A DNA stretch of 64,000 nt from Qipengyuania aestuarii (GTDB lineage Bacteria > Pseudomonadota > Alphaproteobacteria > Sphingomonadales > Sphingomonadaceae): NCBI RefSeq assembly GCF_019711535.1, contig NZ_JAIGNP010000001.1, positions 248,001 to 312,000 of the forward strand, given 5' to 3'. The stretch's first letter is position 1. Every line of letters starts with the position of its first letter. A program made the position numbers and the translations under genes. Shown in pieces: positions 16,110-24,676 of this stretch. The notes below the pieces were generated by a model that did no database searches, was not told where the DNA came from, and worked only from the letters and a program-made list of their open reading frames with translations.

Positions 16110-17963
16110 ATGACCGGTTTCCTGATCCTCGCCTTCCTCATCCTCGTTGCGGGCGTGGTGGCAGTGCCGCTGGCAAGCCGCTTCGGGCTGGGTTCGGTGC
16201 TCGGCTATCTGCTGGCCGGGATGGCGATCAGCCCGCTGCTCGTGGCGCTGCGCGTCGATGTCGAGGCCTTGCAGGTCTTCGCCGAATTCGGCGTGGTAAT
16301 GATGCTGTTCATCATCGGGCTGGAGATCGAGCCGCGGCGGCTGTGGGCCATGCGCGGCAAGCTGCTGGGGCTGGGCGGCGGGCAGGTCCTGCTGACCACC
16401 CTGGGCATCACCGGCCTTGCGCTGATCGATGCGCAGCCCTGGCAGACGGCGCTGGCGATCGGCATGGTGCTGGCGCTGTCGTCGACCGCCATCATCGTCC
16501 AGACGCTGACCGAAAAGAAACTGATGGGCAGCGAGGGCGGGGAGGCCAGCTTCTCGGTCCTGCTGGTGCAGGATGTGGCGGTTATTCCCATCCTTGCGCT
16601 GCTGCCGCTGCTCGCCCTGCCGGACCTCTATCCCGCGGCAGCCGGGCATGGGGAGAGCGCGCATGGCGGGCTCGACCTGACCGGGCAGATGCCGATCTGG
16701 CTCGCCGCAGCAACGCGGATTGCCGCGGTCGCCGCCGTGGTCGGCATCGGGATCTACGCCATCCGTCCGCTGTTCCGCTATATTGCCGCCGCCCAGCTGC
16801 GCGAATTGTTCACCGCCGCCGCGCTGGTCGTGGTGATCGGCATCGCCCTGCTGATGTCGCTGGTCGGCCTGTCGCCCGCACTGGGCGCCTTCATCGCCGG
16901 CGTGGTTCTGGCGACCAGCGAATATCGCCACGAACTCGAAAGCGACATCAACCCGTTCAAGGGCCTGCTGCTCGGCCTGTTCTTCATCACCGTGGGGGCC
17001 AGCATAGATTTCGCTCTGGCGGAGCAGGTCTGGCAAACCGTGGTGCTGGGGGCAGGGATCATCATTGCGGCCAAGTTCGCGGTGCTCTTCGCGGTGGGCT
17101 GGCTCTACGGCCTCAGGCGGCAGGCGCTCTGGCTGTTCTGCCTCAGCCTGCCGCAGGCGGGCGAGTTCGCTTTCGTGCTGATCTCCTTCGCCGCGGCGAA
17201 TGCGGTCTTCCCCGAAGCGATGGCCGACATGCTGCTGCTGGTCGTGGCGCTCACCATGCTCGCCACGCCGCTGCTCTTCATCCTCTACGACAAGGTGATC
17301 GCGCATGCGCTCTGCGAAGGGGAGGGGCCAGAGGCGGATGTGATCGAAGAGCAAAATCCGGTCATCATCGCGGGCCGCGGCCGTGTGGGCGGGATCGTTG
17401 ACCGGATGATCCAGGCCGCCGGCTATTCCACCACCGTCATCGATTATGACAGCAAGCAGCTGGAAGTTGCCCGCAAATTCGGCCTGCGGACCTATTTCGG
17501 CGATGCCACGAGGCCCGACCTGCTCGATTCCGCCGGCATCGCCAGGGCAAAGTTGCTGGTGGTCGCGCTGGACGAGCGTGAGCAGATCGACCGCCTGGTC
17601 AAATATGTGGTGAAGAATCACCCGCAGGTCCACGTCGTCGCCCGTGCGATCGACCGCAGCCATGTCTACGATTTGTGGTATTACGGCTGCCGGGACATCA
17701 TCCGCGAAACCTACGACAGCAGCATCCGCATGGGTCGCTCCTCTTTCGAGGCGCTGGGCATGAACGCAGCGCAGGCGCACGCTTCGGCCGATGCCTTCGA
17801 GGAAATGGACCGCAAGTTCATGCCCGCCATCGCCGATCTCTACGATCCCGACATTCCCTATGCCGAGAACGAGGCCCTGATCGCCCGGGTCCGGCAGCTG
17901 CGGGATGATTGGGATCCCATCCTGCGCGAACAGATGATCGAGATATTGCGCCACAACCATTGA
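16110..17963 (+). CDS. CPA2-family monovalent cation:proton antiporter (KefB/YbaL type) with TrkA-N domain
   Basis: A 617-residue membrane antiporter. About twelve hydrophobic segments fill residues 1-405; GSVLGYLLAGMAISPL, LSSTAIIVQTL and LSPALGAFIAGVVLATSEYR are characteristic of the Na+/H+ exchanger fold in KefB/KefC/YbaL. A Rossmann-type TrkA-N domain begins at about 412 (NPVIIAGRGRVGGIVDRMIQ) and would bind NAD(H) to gate transport. The tail ends with a charged helix. K+ efflux or Na+/H+ exchange are both possible. It stands 40 bases after lpdA, probably with its own role in ion or pH control. Confidence 0.87.
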   Translation: MTGFLILAFLILVAGVVAVPLASRFGLGSVLGYLLAGMAISPLLVALRVDVEALQVFAEFGVVMMLFIIGLEIEPRRLWAMRGKLLGLGGGQVLLTTLGITGLALIDAQPWQTALAIGMVLALSSTAIIVQTLTEKKLMGSEGGEASFSVLLVQDVAVIPILALLPLLALPDLYPAAAGHGESAHGGLDLTGQMPIWLAAATRIAAVAAVVGIGIYAIRPLFRYIAAAQLRELFTAAALVVVIGIALLMSLVGLSPALGAFIAGVVLATSEYRHELESDINPFKGLLLGLFFITVGASIDFALAEQVWQTVVLGAGIIIAAKFAVLFAVGWLYGLRRQALWLFCLSLPQAGEFAFVLISFAAANAVFPEAMADMLLLVVALTMLATPLLFILYDKVIAHALCEGEGPEADVIEEQNPVIIAGRGRVGGIVDRMIQAAGYSTTVIDYDSKQLEVARKFGLRTYFGDATRPDLLDSAGIARAKLLVVALDEREQIDRLVKYVVKNHPQVHVVARAIDRSHVYDLWYYGCRDIIRETYDSSIRMGRSSFEALGMNAAQAHASADAFEEMDRKFMPAIADLYDPDIPYAENEALIARVRQLRDDWDPILREQMIEILRHNH

Positions 17964-18073
17964 GCGACCGGTGATCGCCTCTCGCGGCGTTTCACCGTAA
18001 ATTCAAAGCTCTTCGGCTTGGCGACCGGCAACTTCCTCTCGCTGCTGCGTTGGGTATGCAAAGGAGAGATATC

Positions 18074-18250
18074 ATGGAATTCGAAATAGCCGACGAACCG
18101 CAGGGTATCGATGAAGACGATGAAAATACGGCCGATGGCGGCATCGTGGAAGACCATCGCGCGCTGAAGAATCAGTCGAGCGTGAAGCCGCAGGATTATC
18201 CGAAGGCCGATCGCAAGGGCGCCGATCTTACCGGAACCCAGCAGAAATAG
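18074..18250 (+). CDS. Small acidic hydrophilic protein (58 residues), unknown
   Basis: A short gene with a near-ideal ribosome-binding site (AAAGGAGAGATATC directly before ATG 18074). The product has no hydrophobic segment: an acidic first half (MEFEIADEPQGIDEDDENTA) and a Lys/Gln-rich second half, probably disordered. I do not recognise a family. Its stop (18248-18250) is one base from the 3' end of tRNA-Ser on the other strand, and the next plus-strand terminator lies beyond the tRNA. A stress-type small protein is possible but not supported by any motif. Confidence 0.6.
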   Translation: MEFEIADEPQGIDEDDENTADGGIVEDHRALKNQSSVKPQDYPKADRKGADLTGTQQK

Positions 18251-18251
18251 C

Positions 18252-18341
18252 TGGCGGACAGGGTGGGATTCGAACCCACGAAGGGCTTGCACCCTTGCCG
18301 GTTTTCAAGACCGGTGCATTCAACCGCTCTGCCACCTGTCC
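18252..18341 (-). tRNA. tRNA-Ser (anticodon UGA)
   Basis: Read on the minus strand the gene starts GGACAGGTGGCAGAGCGG and ends CCTGTCC, discriminator G, and an encoded CCA (18252-18254). The 7-base acceptor stem pairs perfectly. The anticodon loop CTTGAAA gives UGA (18305-18307), so it reads UCA and other UCN codons. A long variable arm (GCAAGGGTGCAAGCCCTTC) and the GGTTCGAATCC T-arm are those of a class II tRNA-Ser. Length is 90 bases including CCA. Confidence 0.97.
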
Positions 18342-18373
18342 GCGAGCGAAGCGCTTGCTAGACAAACATAACC

Positions 18374-18413
18374 GGCCTGTCACGCCAATATCGGAACCGT
18401 GGCAGGCCTTTTT
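18374..18413 (+). terminator. Rho-independent terminator reading on the plus strand
   Basis: GGCCTGTCACG (18374-18384) pairs with CGTGGCAGGCC (18398-18408) over 11 bases with one G-U pair, followed by TTTTT at 18409-18413. The T-run is on the plus side only, so it ends rightward transcripts. The only rightward gene before it is the 58-residue ORF, meaning that its mRNA would run antisense across tRNA-Ser. Confidence 0.85.
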
Positions 18414-18467
18414 GCGTAAGCCCTTCATGACACTTGCCATTCAGCTTGAGCCTGCGACAGATCATCT

Positions 18468-19487
18468 ATGAAATTACGAAACCTCTTTCTCGCCGCTTCG
18501 GCTTCACTTCTCGCACTTCCCGCTGCACCTGCGGCCGCACAGGACATGTCCTTCGACGCCTATATGCAGCTGCTGATCGCCCGCGCTCGCGCAGAAGGTG
18601 TAAGCGAAAATACGCTGCGCAGGATGACCGCCGGCCTCACGCCGAATCGCCGAGTGATCGAGCTGGACCAGAGCCAGCCCGGATCTTCGAGCGGGTCGGG
18701 CTATCCGCCGCTCGCTCCCTATATTTCTACCCACGTAGACAGCGCCAGGATCAACGGTGGCCGCCGTGAATATGCGAATTACCGCAGCCGCCTCGCCGGA
18801 TTCGAACAGGAATATGGCGTACCCGGTGAAATCATGGTCGCCATCTGGGGGCATGAGACAGCATATGGCCGCGTGAAGGGCGGCTTCGACCTGTCGCAGT
18901 CGCTGGCAACGCTCGCCTGGGAAGGCCGCCGCCGCGAACTCTTCTCCAGCGAATGGGTCGATCTCATGAAGGTGGCCGACAAGGGCTATTCCCGCAGCGA
19001 ATTGCAGGGAAGCTGGGCTGGCGCTTTCGGCAATCCCCAGTTCCTTCCGAGCGTGTATCTCAGGCTGGCAACCGATGGCGACGGGGATGGCCGCGCCGAC
19101 ATCATGAACAATAATGCCGATGCGCTTGCTTCCATCGCCAATTATTTCCGCGATGCCGGATGGCGCCCGGGCCAGCCATGGGGCGTTCGCGCTTCCGTGC
19201 CATCGGGCTTCGACATCGATCGCTATAAAAGCGAACTCAATGCGCCTGTCTGCCCGCGGGTCCATGAACGCCACAGTCAGTACAAGACTGTTGCCGAGTG
19301 GCGATCGCTGGGCGTGCAGCCGCAGCGGGCCTTGCCGCAGGATACGCTGGTGAGCCTGTTCCAGCCCGATGGCCCGGGTACACCCGCCTGGCTGCTGACC
19401 AGCAATTACCGCGTGATCCTCGAATATAATTGCTCCAACTACTACGCCATGAGCGTGGGATTGCTGGCGGACGAGATCGCGCGCTGA
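18468..19487 (+). CDS. Lytic murein transglycosylase, MltB-like
   Basis: A 339-residue exported peptidoglycan lytic transglycosylase (SLT_2/MltB type). Residues 1-24 are a Sec signal (MKLRNLFLAASASLLALPAA followed by PAAAQ), so it is soluble rather than a lipoprotein. IMVAIWGHETAYGRVKGGFD holds the catalytic Glu, and SWAGAFGNPQFLPSVYLRLA with DGDGDGRADIMNNNADALAS matches the family's substrate groove and EF-like loop. It cleaves MurNAc-GlcNAc bonds to give anhydro-muropeptides. The DacC-like gene follows on the same strand, making a cell-wall pair. Confidence 0.9.
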   Translation: MKLRNLFLAASASLLALPAAPAAAQDMSFDAYMQLLIARARAEGVSENTLRRMTAGLTPNRRVIELDQSQPGSSSGSGYPPLAPYISTHVDSARINGGRREYANYRSRLAGFEQEYGVPGEIMVAIWGHETAYGRVKGGFDLSQSLATLAWEGRRRELFSSEWVDLMKVADKGYSRSELQGSWAGAFGNPQFLPSVYLRLATDGDGDGRADIMNNNADALASIANYFRDAGWRPGQPWGVRASVPSGFDIDRYKSELNAPVCPRVHERHSQYKTVAEWRSLGVQPQRALPQDTLVSLFQPDGPGTPAWLLTSNYRVILEYNCSNYYAMSVGLLADEIAR

Positions 19488-19599
19488 TCGCCACCGTGGA
19501 AAGCGCGCGGTGGCTCTCGTCATCGCCGCTCTCCGTGATATAGAAGTCAGCCCAGTTAATCCGAGAGGAGAGCGCCGTCTCGCGGCGGCGCGAAACCCG

Positions 19600-20766
19600 T
19601 TGCGACAATCATTGCAAAATATCATTCTGGCCGCTTCCGTTGCGGCTCTGATACCCTCAAGCGCGATCGCTCAGGAGATGAAGAGGCCGATGCCTCCATC
19701 CCCCAGCGAGGCGCCGATCGCTTATCTGTTCGACGTCACCAGCGGCCAGATCCTCTTCGAACGCGAGGCTGATCGCCGTTTCATGCCCGCTTCAATCACC
19801 AAGGTGATGACGACCTTCCTCGCATTCGAATGGATGGAAGAAGGCAAGATTCTGCCACAGCAGAGCTTTTCCATCCGGCCGGAAGTCTGGAAGCGCTGGA
19901 ATCAGGTCGGGTCCACCATGTTCCTGCCGCATGATGCGCGGGTTACGGTGGACGATCTGGTGCACGGCGTAACCACCGTCTCGGCCAATGATGGGGCAGC
20001 CGCGCTCGCCGACGGAGCTGCGGGATCGGTCGACAAATGGGTCGCCGCGATGAATGCCAAGGCCAGCGAGATCGGCATGCGTGACAGCCATTTCGGCACG
20101 CCCAATGGCTGGATGGATGAAGGTAATACTTTCGTCACCGCTCGCGACCTGACGACACTGGCCACGCAAATGCTGCGGCGCCATCCCTCGAAATATCGCC
20201 GTTACATCGGCCACCGCGAATTTACCTATAACGACATCACCCAGTCCAACCACGATCCGATCAGCGGCGTGGTGCCGGGCGCAGATGGCATCAAGACCGG
20301 CTTCACCAATCAGGCCGGCTACGGTTTTCTCGGCTCTGCTGAACGCAACGGGCGGCGGCTGGTCATGGTGGTCGCGGCAAGTCCGCGCGGCCGGGATCGC
20401 AACCGGGCTGCACGCGACCTGATCGAATGGGGCTTTTCGGCCTTTGACCAGCAGCGGCTCTTCGCTCCCGAAGCAGAGGTCGCCATGGCAGAGGTGCAGG
20501 GCGGCGACAGCACGCAGGTTGCGCTCGTCGCTCCTGCGGGGGTCTATGTCGATATCCCGGCCGGCGCCCATCGCGATGTGAAATTGACCGTGAATTATGA
20601 AGGTCCGGTTCGCGCGCCAATTCGCCAGGGCGAGCAGATCGCCATACTCACGGTCTCGATCGACGGCATGTCAGATTTCAGCGTCCCGCTCGTCGCGCGT
20701 GACACAGTCGATGAGGCCGGGCTTGGGCGCCGTATCCTAAACGGCGTCCTGGGCTGGATTACGTGA
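19600..20766 (+). CDS. D-alanyl-D-alanine carboxypeptidase (PBP5/6, DacC-like)
   Basis: A penicillin-binding protein that trims the terminal D-Ala of peptidoglycan pentapeptides. The catalytic motifs are ASITKVMT (SxxK), SANDGA (SxN) and DGIKTGFT (KTG); a C-terminal beta-sandwich domain follows and ends ILNGVLGWIT. The frame is open from GTG 19510, but a 7-base hairpin (19490-19496 with 19508-19514) covers that codon and no signal peptide would be at the terminus. TTG 19600 gives MRQSLQNIILAASVAALIPS with SSAIAQ cleavage; TTG 19612 is an alternative. The start is thus uncertain. Its stop overlaps the tmk start. Confidence 0.88.
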   Translation: MRQSLQNIILAASVAALIPSSAIAQEMKRPMPPSPSEAPIAYLFDVTSGQILFEREADRRFMPASITKVMTTFLAFEWMEEGKILPQQSFSIRPEVWKRWNQVGSTMFLPHDARVTVDDLVHGVTTVSANDGAAALADGAAGSVDKWVAAMNAKASEIGMRDSHFGTPNGWMDEGNTFVTARDLTTLATQMLRRHPSKYRRYIGHREFTYNDITQSNHDPISGVVPGADGIKTGFTNQAGYGFLGSAERNGRRLVMVVAASPRGRDRNRAARDLIEWGFSAFDQQRLFAPEAEVAMAEVQGGDSTQVALVAPAGVYVDIPAGAHRDVKLTVNYEGPVRAPIRQGEQIAILTVSIDGMSDFSVPLVARDTVDEAGLGRRILNGVLGWIT

Positions 20767-21404
20767 CGCGCGGAAAGTTCATTGCCTTCGAAGGCGGCGA
20801 AGGGATGGGTAAATCCACCCAGGCCCGGCTTCTGTGCGACGCCCTGAAGCGGCGCGGTATCGAGGTCGTGGCGACGCGCGAGCCGGGCGGCACGCCGGGA
20901 GCCGAAGCCATTCGCGACTTGCTGCTCCACCCACCAGGGGAGGGGTGGGGGCCGCAGGCAGAAGCATTGCTGTTTGCGGCGGCGCGCGCGGACCATGTTC
21001 AGCGCCTGATACTGCCCGCACTGGAGCGTGGGGAATGGGTGGTATGCGACCGCTTCCTCGATTCCAGCAGAGCCTATCAGGGGGCTGCCGGCACTCTTGG
21101 TGATGATGCGGTTCGCAGGCTGCACGATGTTGGCAGTGCCGGTCTGCTGCCCGATCTGACCATCGTGATAGGAGCGGACAGCGCCGAAGTCTCACGTCGC
21201 CTGCGCGCCCGAGATGGCGAGATGTCTGACGCGATCGGCGGGCGCGATAGCCATTATCACGCCAGCGTAAATGCAGCCTTCGACACTTTCGTGGAAGCCG
21301 AGCCCCAGCGTTTTCTCCGTGTGAACGGCGACGGGACGGTTGAAGAGGTGCATGCTCGCCTCCTCGAAGCTTTGGCCCCGTTCCTGGCGGAAGCAGCGCG
21401 ATGA
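20763..21404 (+). CDS. tmk: Thymidylate kinase
   Basis: A 213-residue dTMP kinase making dTDP for DNA synthesis. The P-loop reads FEGGEGMGKSTQ, the DR(Y/F) motif is VCDRFLDSSRAYQGAAG, and REPGGTPGAEAIR is the substrate-binding stretch. Start is GTG 20763 overlapping the previous stop (GTGA). It heads a run of overlapping genes (tmk, holB, metG, tatD, MBL, small membrane protein), a common alphaproteobacterial arrangement. Confidence 0.95.
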   Translation: MTRGKFIAFEGGEGMGKSTQARLLCDALKRRGIEVVATREPGGTPGAEAIRDLLLHPPGEGWGPQAEALLFAAARADHVQRLILPALERGEWVVCDRFLDSSRAYQGAAGTLGDDAVRRLHDVGSAGLLPDLTIVIGADSAEVSRRLRARDGEMSDAIGGRDSHYHASVNAAFDTFVEAEPQRFLRVNGDGTVEEVHARLLEALAPFLAEAAR

Positions 21405-22348
21405 GCCTTATCGGGCATGACGAGGCATGGAGCCAGTGGCGCCGAGCGTTGGACGGCAATCGCATGCATCACGCCTGGTTGCTGGCCGGCAAGAAAGGGC
21501 TTGGAAAAGCAAGCTTTGCGCAAGCGGCAGCGCGCCAACTTCTGGGCGGGGAAGGGGGGGCGGAACATCCCGACATTCTCACGCTGACATATGGCCCGAA
21601 GAACAAGGAAGAAGCGAAGAAGCGCGACGACGGCAAGCCCTTCGAACTCGCGCGCGGCATCAAGGTCGACCAGGTCCGCGACATTCAGCGCCGCCTCACA
21701 ACAAGGCCAACGCTTGGCTCGAAGCGTGCAGTGATCATCGATCCCGCTGACGATATGGAAGTATCGGCATCCAATGCACTGCTGAAGAGCCTCGAAGAAC
21801 CGCCGCAGGGAACATATTTCCTGCTGATCGCCCATAGTCCCGCGCGCTTGCTTCCCACGATCCGCTCGCGCTGTCGCACGGTCCGCTTTTCACCGATCGG
21901 CAAGGAAGCGATGGATGATCTCTTGCGCGACCTTGCCCCGGAAGCGGATATCGCTTCACGCGATGCTGCGATTGCCGCATCGTCCGGATCGCCAGGTTCT
22001 GCACTGACGTTTCTCAAATACGAGCTGGGCAAGCCCGCGCAGCTGATGCGCACAATCCTTGAGCAGGGAGACCGCGACTTCGTCCTACGCGGTCAATTAG
22101 CCGGTGCGATCGGTGCCAAGCAGGACATTCCGCGGCTGCAGGCGGTGCTCGGTCTGGCGCGGGCGATCTTATCGGAACGGATCCACCAGCATGCGGGAAA
22201 TCCCGCCGGCCTGGTGGATACACACGCTGAACTCGTACGGCTGAGCGCAGAGCAGCCGACCTATAATTTCGATCCCGGTCTGCTTGGAATGGAAATCGGG
22301 ACCTTGCTCGCACAAGCGGGCGCGGCTAGCGAACGCGGCAATGGCTGA
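21401..22348 (+). CDS. holB: DNA polymerase III delta-prime subunit
   Basis: A 315-residue AAA+ clamp-loader subunit. It begins LIGHDEAWSQWRRALDGNRM, has a modified P-loop (LLAGKKGLGKASFAQ), the SRC-type arginine motif in LLPTIRSRCRTVRF, and NALLKSLEEPPQGTYF as the Walker B/SRC region. The zinc-binding cysteines of E. coli delta-prime are missing, as is usual in alphaproteobacteria. The ATGA overlap with tmk and the 8-base overlap with metG imply coupled translation. Confidence 0.93.
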   Translation: MSLIGHDEAWSQWRRALDGNRMHHAWLLAGKKGLGKASFAQAAARQLLGGEGGAEHPDILTLTYGPKNKEEAKKRDDGKPFELARGIKVDQVRDIQRRLTTRPTLGSKRAVIIDPADDMEVSASNALLKSLEEPPQGTYFLLIAHSPARLLPTIRSRCRTVRFSPIGKEAMDDLLRDLAPEADIASRDAAIAASSGSPGSALTFLKYELGKPAQLMRTILEQGDRDFVLRGQLAGAIGAKQDIPRLQAVLGLARAILSERIHQHAGNPAGLVDTHAELVRLSAEQPTYNFDPGLLGMEIGTLLAQAGAASERGNG

Positions 22349-23900
22349 CCCTTATTACATAACCACCGCAATCCATTATCCCAACGGCAAGCCGCACATC
22401 GGTCATGCCTATGAAACGATTGCTGCCGATGTCATTGCGCGCTTCCAGCGTCTGATGGGCCGCGAAGTGCGGTTCCAGACAGGCACGGACGAACACGGGC
22501 TAAAAATGGCGCATAAGGCACGCGACCTTGGAAGAACTCCGAGGGAGCTAGCCGACGAGATGTCGGGTGCGTTCAAGGAACTCTTCGACCGGCTCGATAT
22601 AACTTACGACCGCTTCATCCGCACGACCGATGAGGATCATCACAAGGCGAGCCGCGCGATCTGGCAAGCGATGGAGGCCAAGGGTGATCTGTACCTGGAT
22701 CGCTACGAAGGCTGGTACTCGGTCCGCGACGAAGCCTATTACGACGAAAAGGAACTGATCGAAGGGGAGGCCGGCGAAAAGCTGTCTCCGCAAGGTACGC
22801 CGGTCGAATGGACCGAAGAGGAAACCTGGTTCTTCCGCCTGTCGAAATACGCCGATCAGCTTGTCGAATTGCTCAACAAGCCGGGCTTTCTGGAGCCAGT
22901 GAGCCGGCGAAACGAAATGATCGCCTTCATTGAAGGCGGTTTGAAGGACTTATCTGTCAGCCGCACCAGTTTCGACTGGGGCGTGAAAGTGCCCGGGCAC
23001 GATAATCACGTGATGTATGTGTGGGTGGATGCGCTTACCAATTACATCACCGGGCTCGGCTATCCAGATGGCGGAGAAATGTGGGACAAATTCTGGCCCG
23101 CAAACCTGCATCTGATCGGCAAGGACATCGTCCGCTTTCACACGGTCTATTGGCCGGCTTTCCTCATGAGTGCCGACCTGCCCGTACCGCAGAAGGTTTT
23201 CGGCCACGGCTTCCTGCTCAATCGCGGGGTGAAGGAATCCAAGTCGGCAGGCAATGTAACGGACCCCAACGAGCTGGTGGACCTCTTCGGAGTCGACTCG
23301 CTCCGCTATTTCCTGATGGCCGAGGTGGTCTTCGGAAAAGACGGCAGCTATTCGGCAGAAGCGCTCGTAAACAAGGTCAATGCTGAATTGGCCAACAGCT
23401 TCGGCAATCTGGCGCAGCGCACGTTGTCGATGATCCACAAGAACATGGACGGCAAGCTCGAAGACTTCTCTCCAAATGGAGAGGACAAGTCGCTGCTCGC
23501 TATTGTGCGGGAGGCGTGTAACGTCACGTTGCCAAAGGAATTCGAGACGCTTAATTTCAGCGTCGGGATCGAAGCCTGGCTCAAGGCTGTGTTCGCCTGC
23601 AACGCCTATGTCGACGAGCAGGCCCCGTGGGCGCTGAAGAAGACAGATCCCGAGCGCATGAAGGCGGTATTGCAGACGCTCTTCCTTGCCATCCGTGACC
23701 TTGCCATCGCAATTCAGCCAGTCGTGCCAACAAAGTCTTCTGCAGTGCTCGACCAGCTTGGCGTGAAATCAGACGGTAGAAGCTATGCCGATTTATCGGA
23801 TGAAGGATGGTTCACTGCACTGGTAGCGGCAGGCCACGTGATCGACAAACCCGTCCCGGCATTCCCGAGACTGGAACTTCCGGAAACAGAGGACAGCTGA
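22341..23900 (+). CDS. metG: Methionyl-tRNA synthetase
   Basis: A 519-residue class I synthetase. The HIGH motif is in PNGKPHIGHAYETIAADVIA. The KMSKS loop reads K298-E-S-K-S302 (VKESKSAGN), with Glu in place of Met. The connective peptide lacks zinc-binding CxxC pairs, and there is no C-terminal tRNA-binding (Arc1p-like) domain, so this is the short form. ATG 22341 is chosen because it gives MADPYYITTAIHYPNGKPHI; the frame runs upstream into holB. The stop shares one base with tatD (TGATG). Confidence 0.94.
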   Translation: MADPYYITTAIHYPNGKPHIGHAYETIAADVIARFQRLMGREVRFQTGTDEHGLKMAHKARDLGRTPRELADEMSGAFKELFDRLDITYDRFIRTTDEDHHKASRAIWQAMEAKGDLYLDRYEGWYSVRDEAYYDEKELIEGEAGEKLSPQGTPVEWTEEETWFFRLSKYADQLVELLNKPGFLEPVSRRNEMIAFIEGGLKDLSVSRTSFDWGVKVPGHDNHVMYVWVDALTNYITGLGYPDGGEMWDKFWPANLHLIGKDIVRFHTVYWPAFLMSADLPVPQKVFGHGFLLNRGVKESKSAGNVTDPNELVDLFGVDSLRYFLMAEVVFGKDGSYSAEALVNKVNAELANSFGNLAQRTLSMIHKNMDGKLEDFSPNGEDKSLLAIVREACNVTLPKEFETLNFSVGIEAWLKAVFACNAYVDEQAPWALKKTDPERMKAVLQTLFLAIRDLAIAIQPVVPTKSSAVLDQLGVKSDGRSYADLSDEGWFTALVAAGHVIDKPVPAFPRLELPETEDS

Positions 23901-24676
23901 TGCTCGTCGATAGCCACTGCCACCTCGAGTATGAGGGCCTCGTAGATCACCAAGCCGAGGTCCTTCGCCGCGCACGCGAGGCCGGGGTAGGGGCGTTTCT
24001 CAACATCTCGACCAAGCGGGAAGAATGGGATCAGGTGGTTGGGACCGCGAACGCGCGACCCGACGTCTGGGCCAGTGTCGGCATCCATCCTCACAATGCC
24101 GATGATCATGCCGATCTGACCCGCGAAGAGTTATTGCGCGCGACCCAGAACGCGCGGGTCATCGGTATTGGTGAAACCGGTCTCGATTATTTCTACGATC
24201 ATTCGGACCGTGCGCGTCAGCAACGGCTGTTCCGTCTGCATATCGATGTGGCGCGCGAGACGGGCCTGCCGGTCATCATTCATACACGCGATGCGGAGCC
24301 CGATACTCTCGCAATTCTAACTGACGAAATGGGCAAGGGTGCCTTCCCAGCTCTCATCCATTGCTTCACCGCATCGGCAGAATTCGGGGAAAAGGTCTTG
24401 GCGCTCGGCCTCTCTATCTCTTTATCTGGCATCGTAACTTTCAAGAATGCCAGAGCTTTGCAAGAAGTTGCCAAAAGCGTGCCCAAGGACCGGTTGCTTG
24501 TCGAAACTGACAGTCCTTTTCTCGCTCCGGTTCCACATCGCGGCAAAACATGCGAGCCCGGCTACGTTCGGGACACAGCTACTTTCATCGCCGGGCTGCG
24601 CGGCGAAACGGTTGACGATCTTGCCGAATACACGACGAGCAATTTCTACCGGCTGTTTTCAAAGGCAGCGGCATGA
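23900..24676 (+). CDS. TatD-family metal-dependent hydrolase (YcfH type)
   Basis: A 258-residue TIM-barrel deoxyribonuclease-like protein. The metal-binding His6 and His8 are in LVDSHCHLEY, with GIGETGLDYFYDHS, VIIHTRDAEPDTL, HCFTAS and LLVETDSPFLAPVPHRGKTC as further family motifs. TatD relatives act as 3'-5' exonucleases or in tRNA quality control; the YcfH branch is usually beside metG and holB, as here. The start overlaps the metG stop. Confidence 0.92.
   Translation: MLVDSHCHLEYEGLVDHQAEVLRRAREAGVGAFLNISTKREEWDQVVGTANARPDVWASVGIHPHNADDHADLTREELLRATQNARVIGIGETGLDYFYDHSDRARQQRLFRLHIDVARETGLPVIIHTRDAEPDTLAILTDEMGKGAFPALIHCFTASAEFGEKVLALGLSISLSGIVTFKNARALQEVAKSVPKDRLLVETDSPFLAPVPHRGKTCEPGYVRDTATFIAGLRGETVDDLAEYTTSNFYRLFSKAAA

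Noticed and set aside
14492..16141. A 549-codon minus-strand frame opposite lpdA
   Set aside because: Shadow of the dihydrolipoyl dehydrogenase gene; no motif or ribosome-binding site.
15921..17960. A 679-codon open frame on the minus strand
   Set aside because: Antisense to the CPA2 antiporter gene; His/Gln/Arg-rich low-complexity translation typical of shadows.
18028..18060. An EcfG (general stress) promoter before the 58-codon gene
   Set aside because: GGCAAC and CGTT are present, but the first box has a mismatch and the spacing is 15 bases, outside the usual 16-17.
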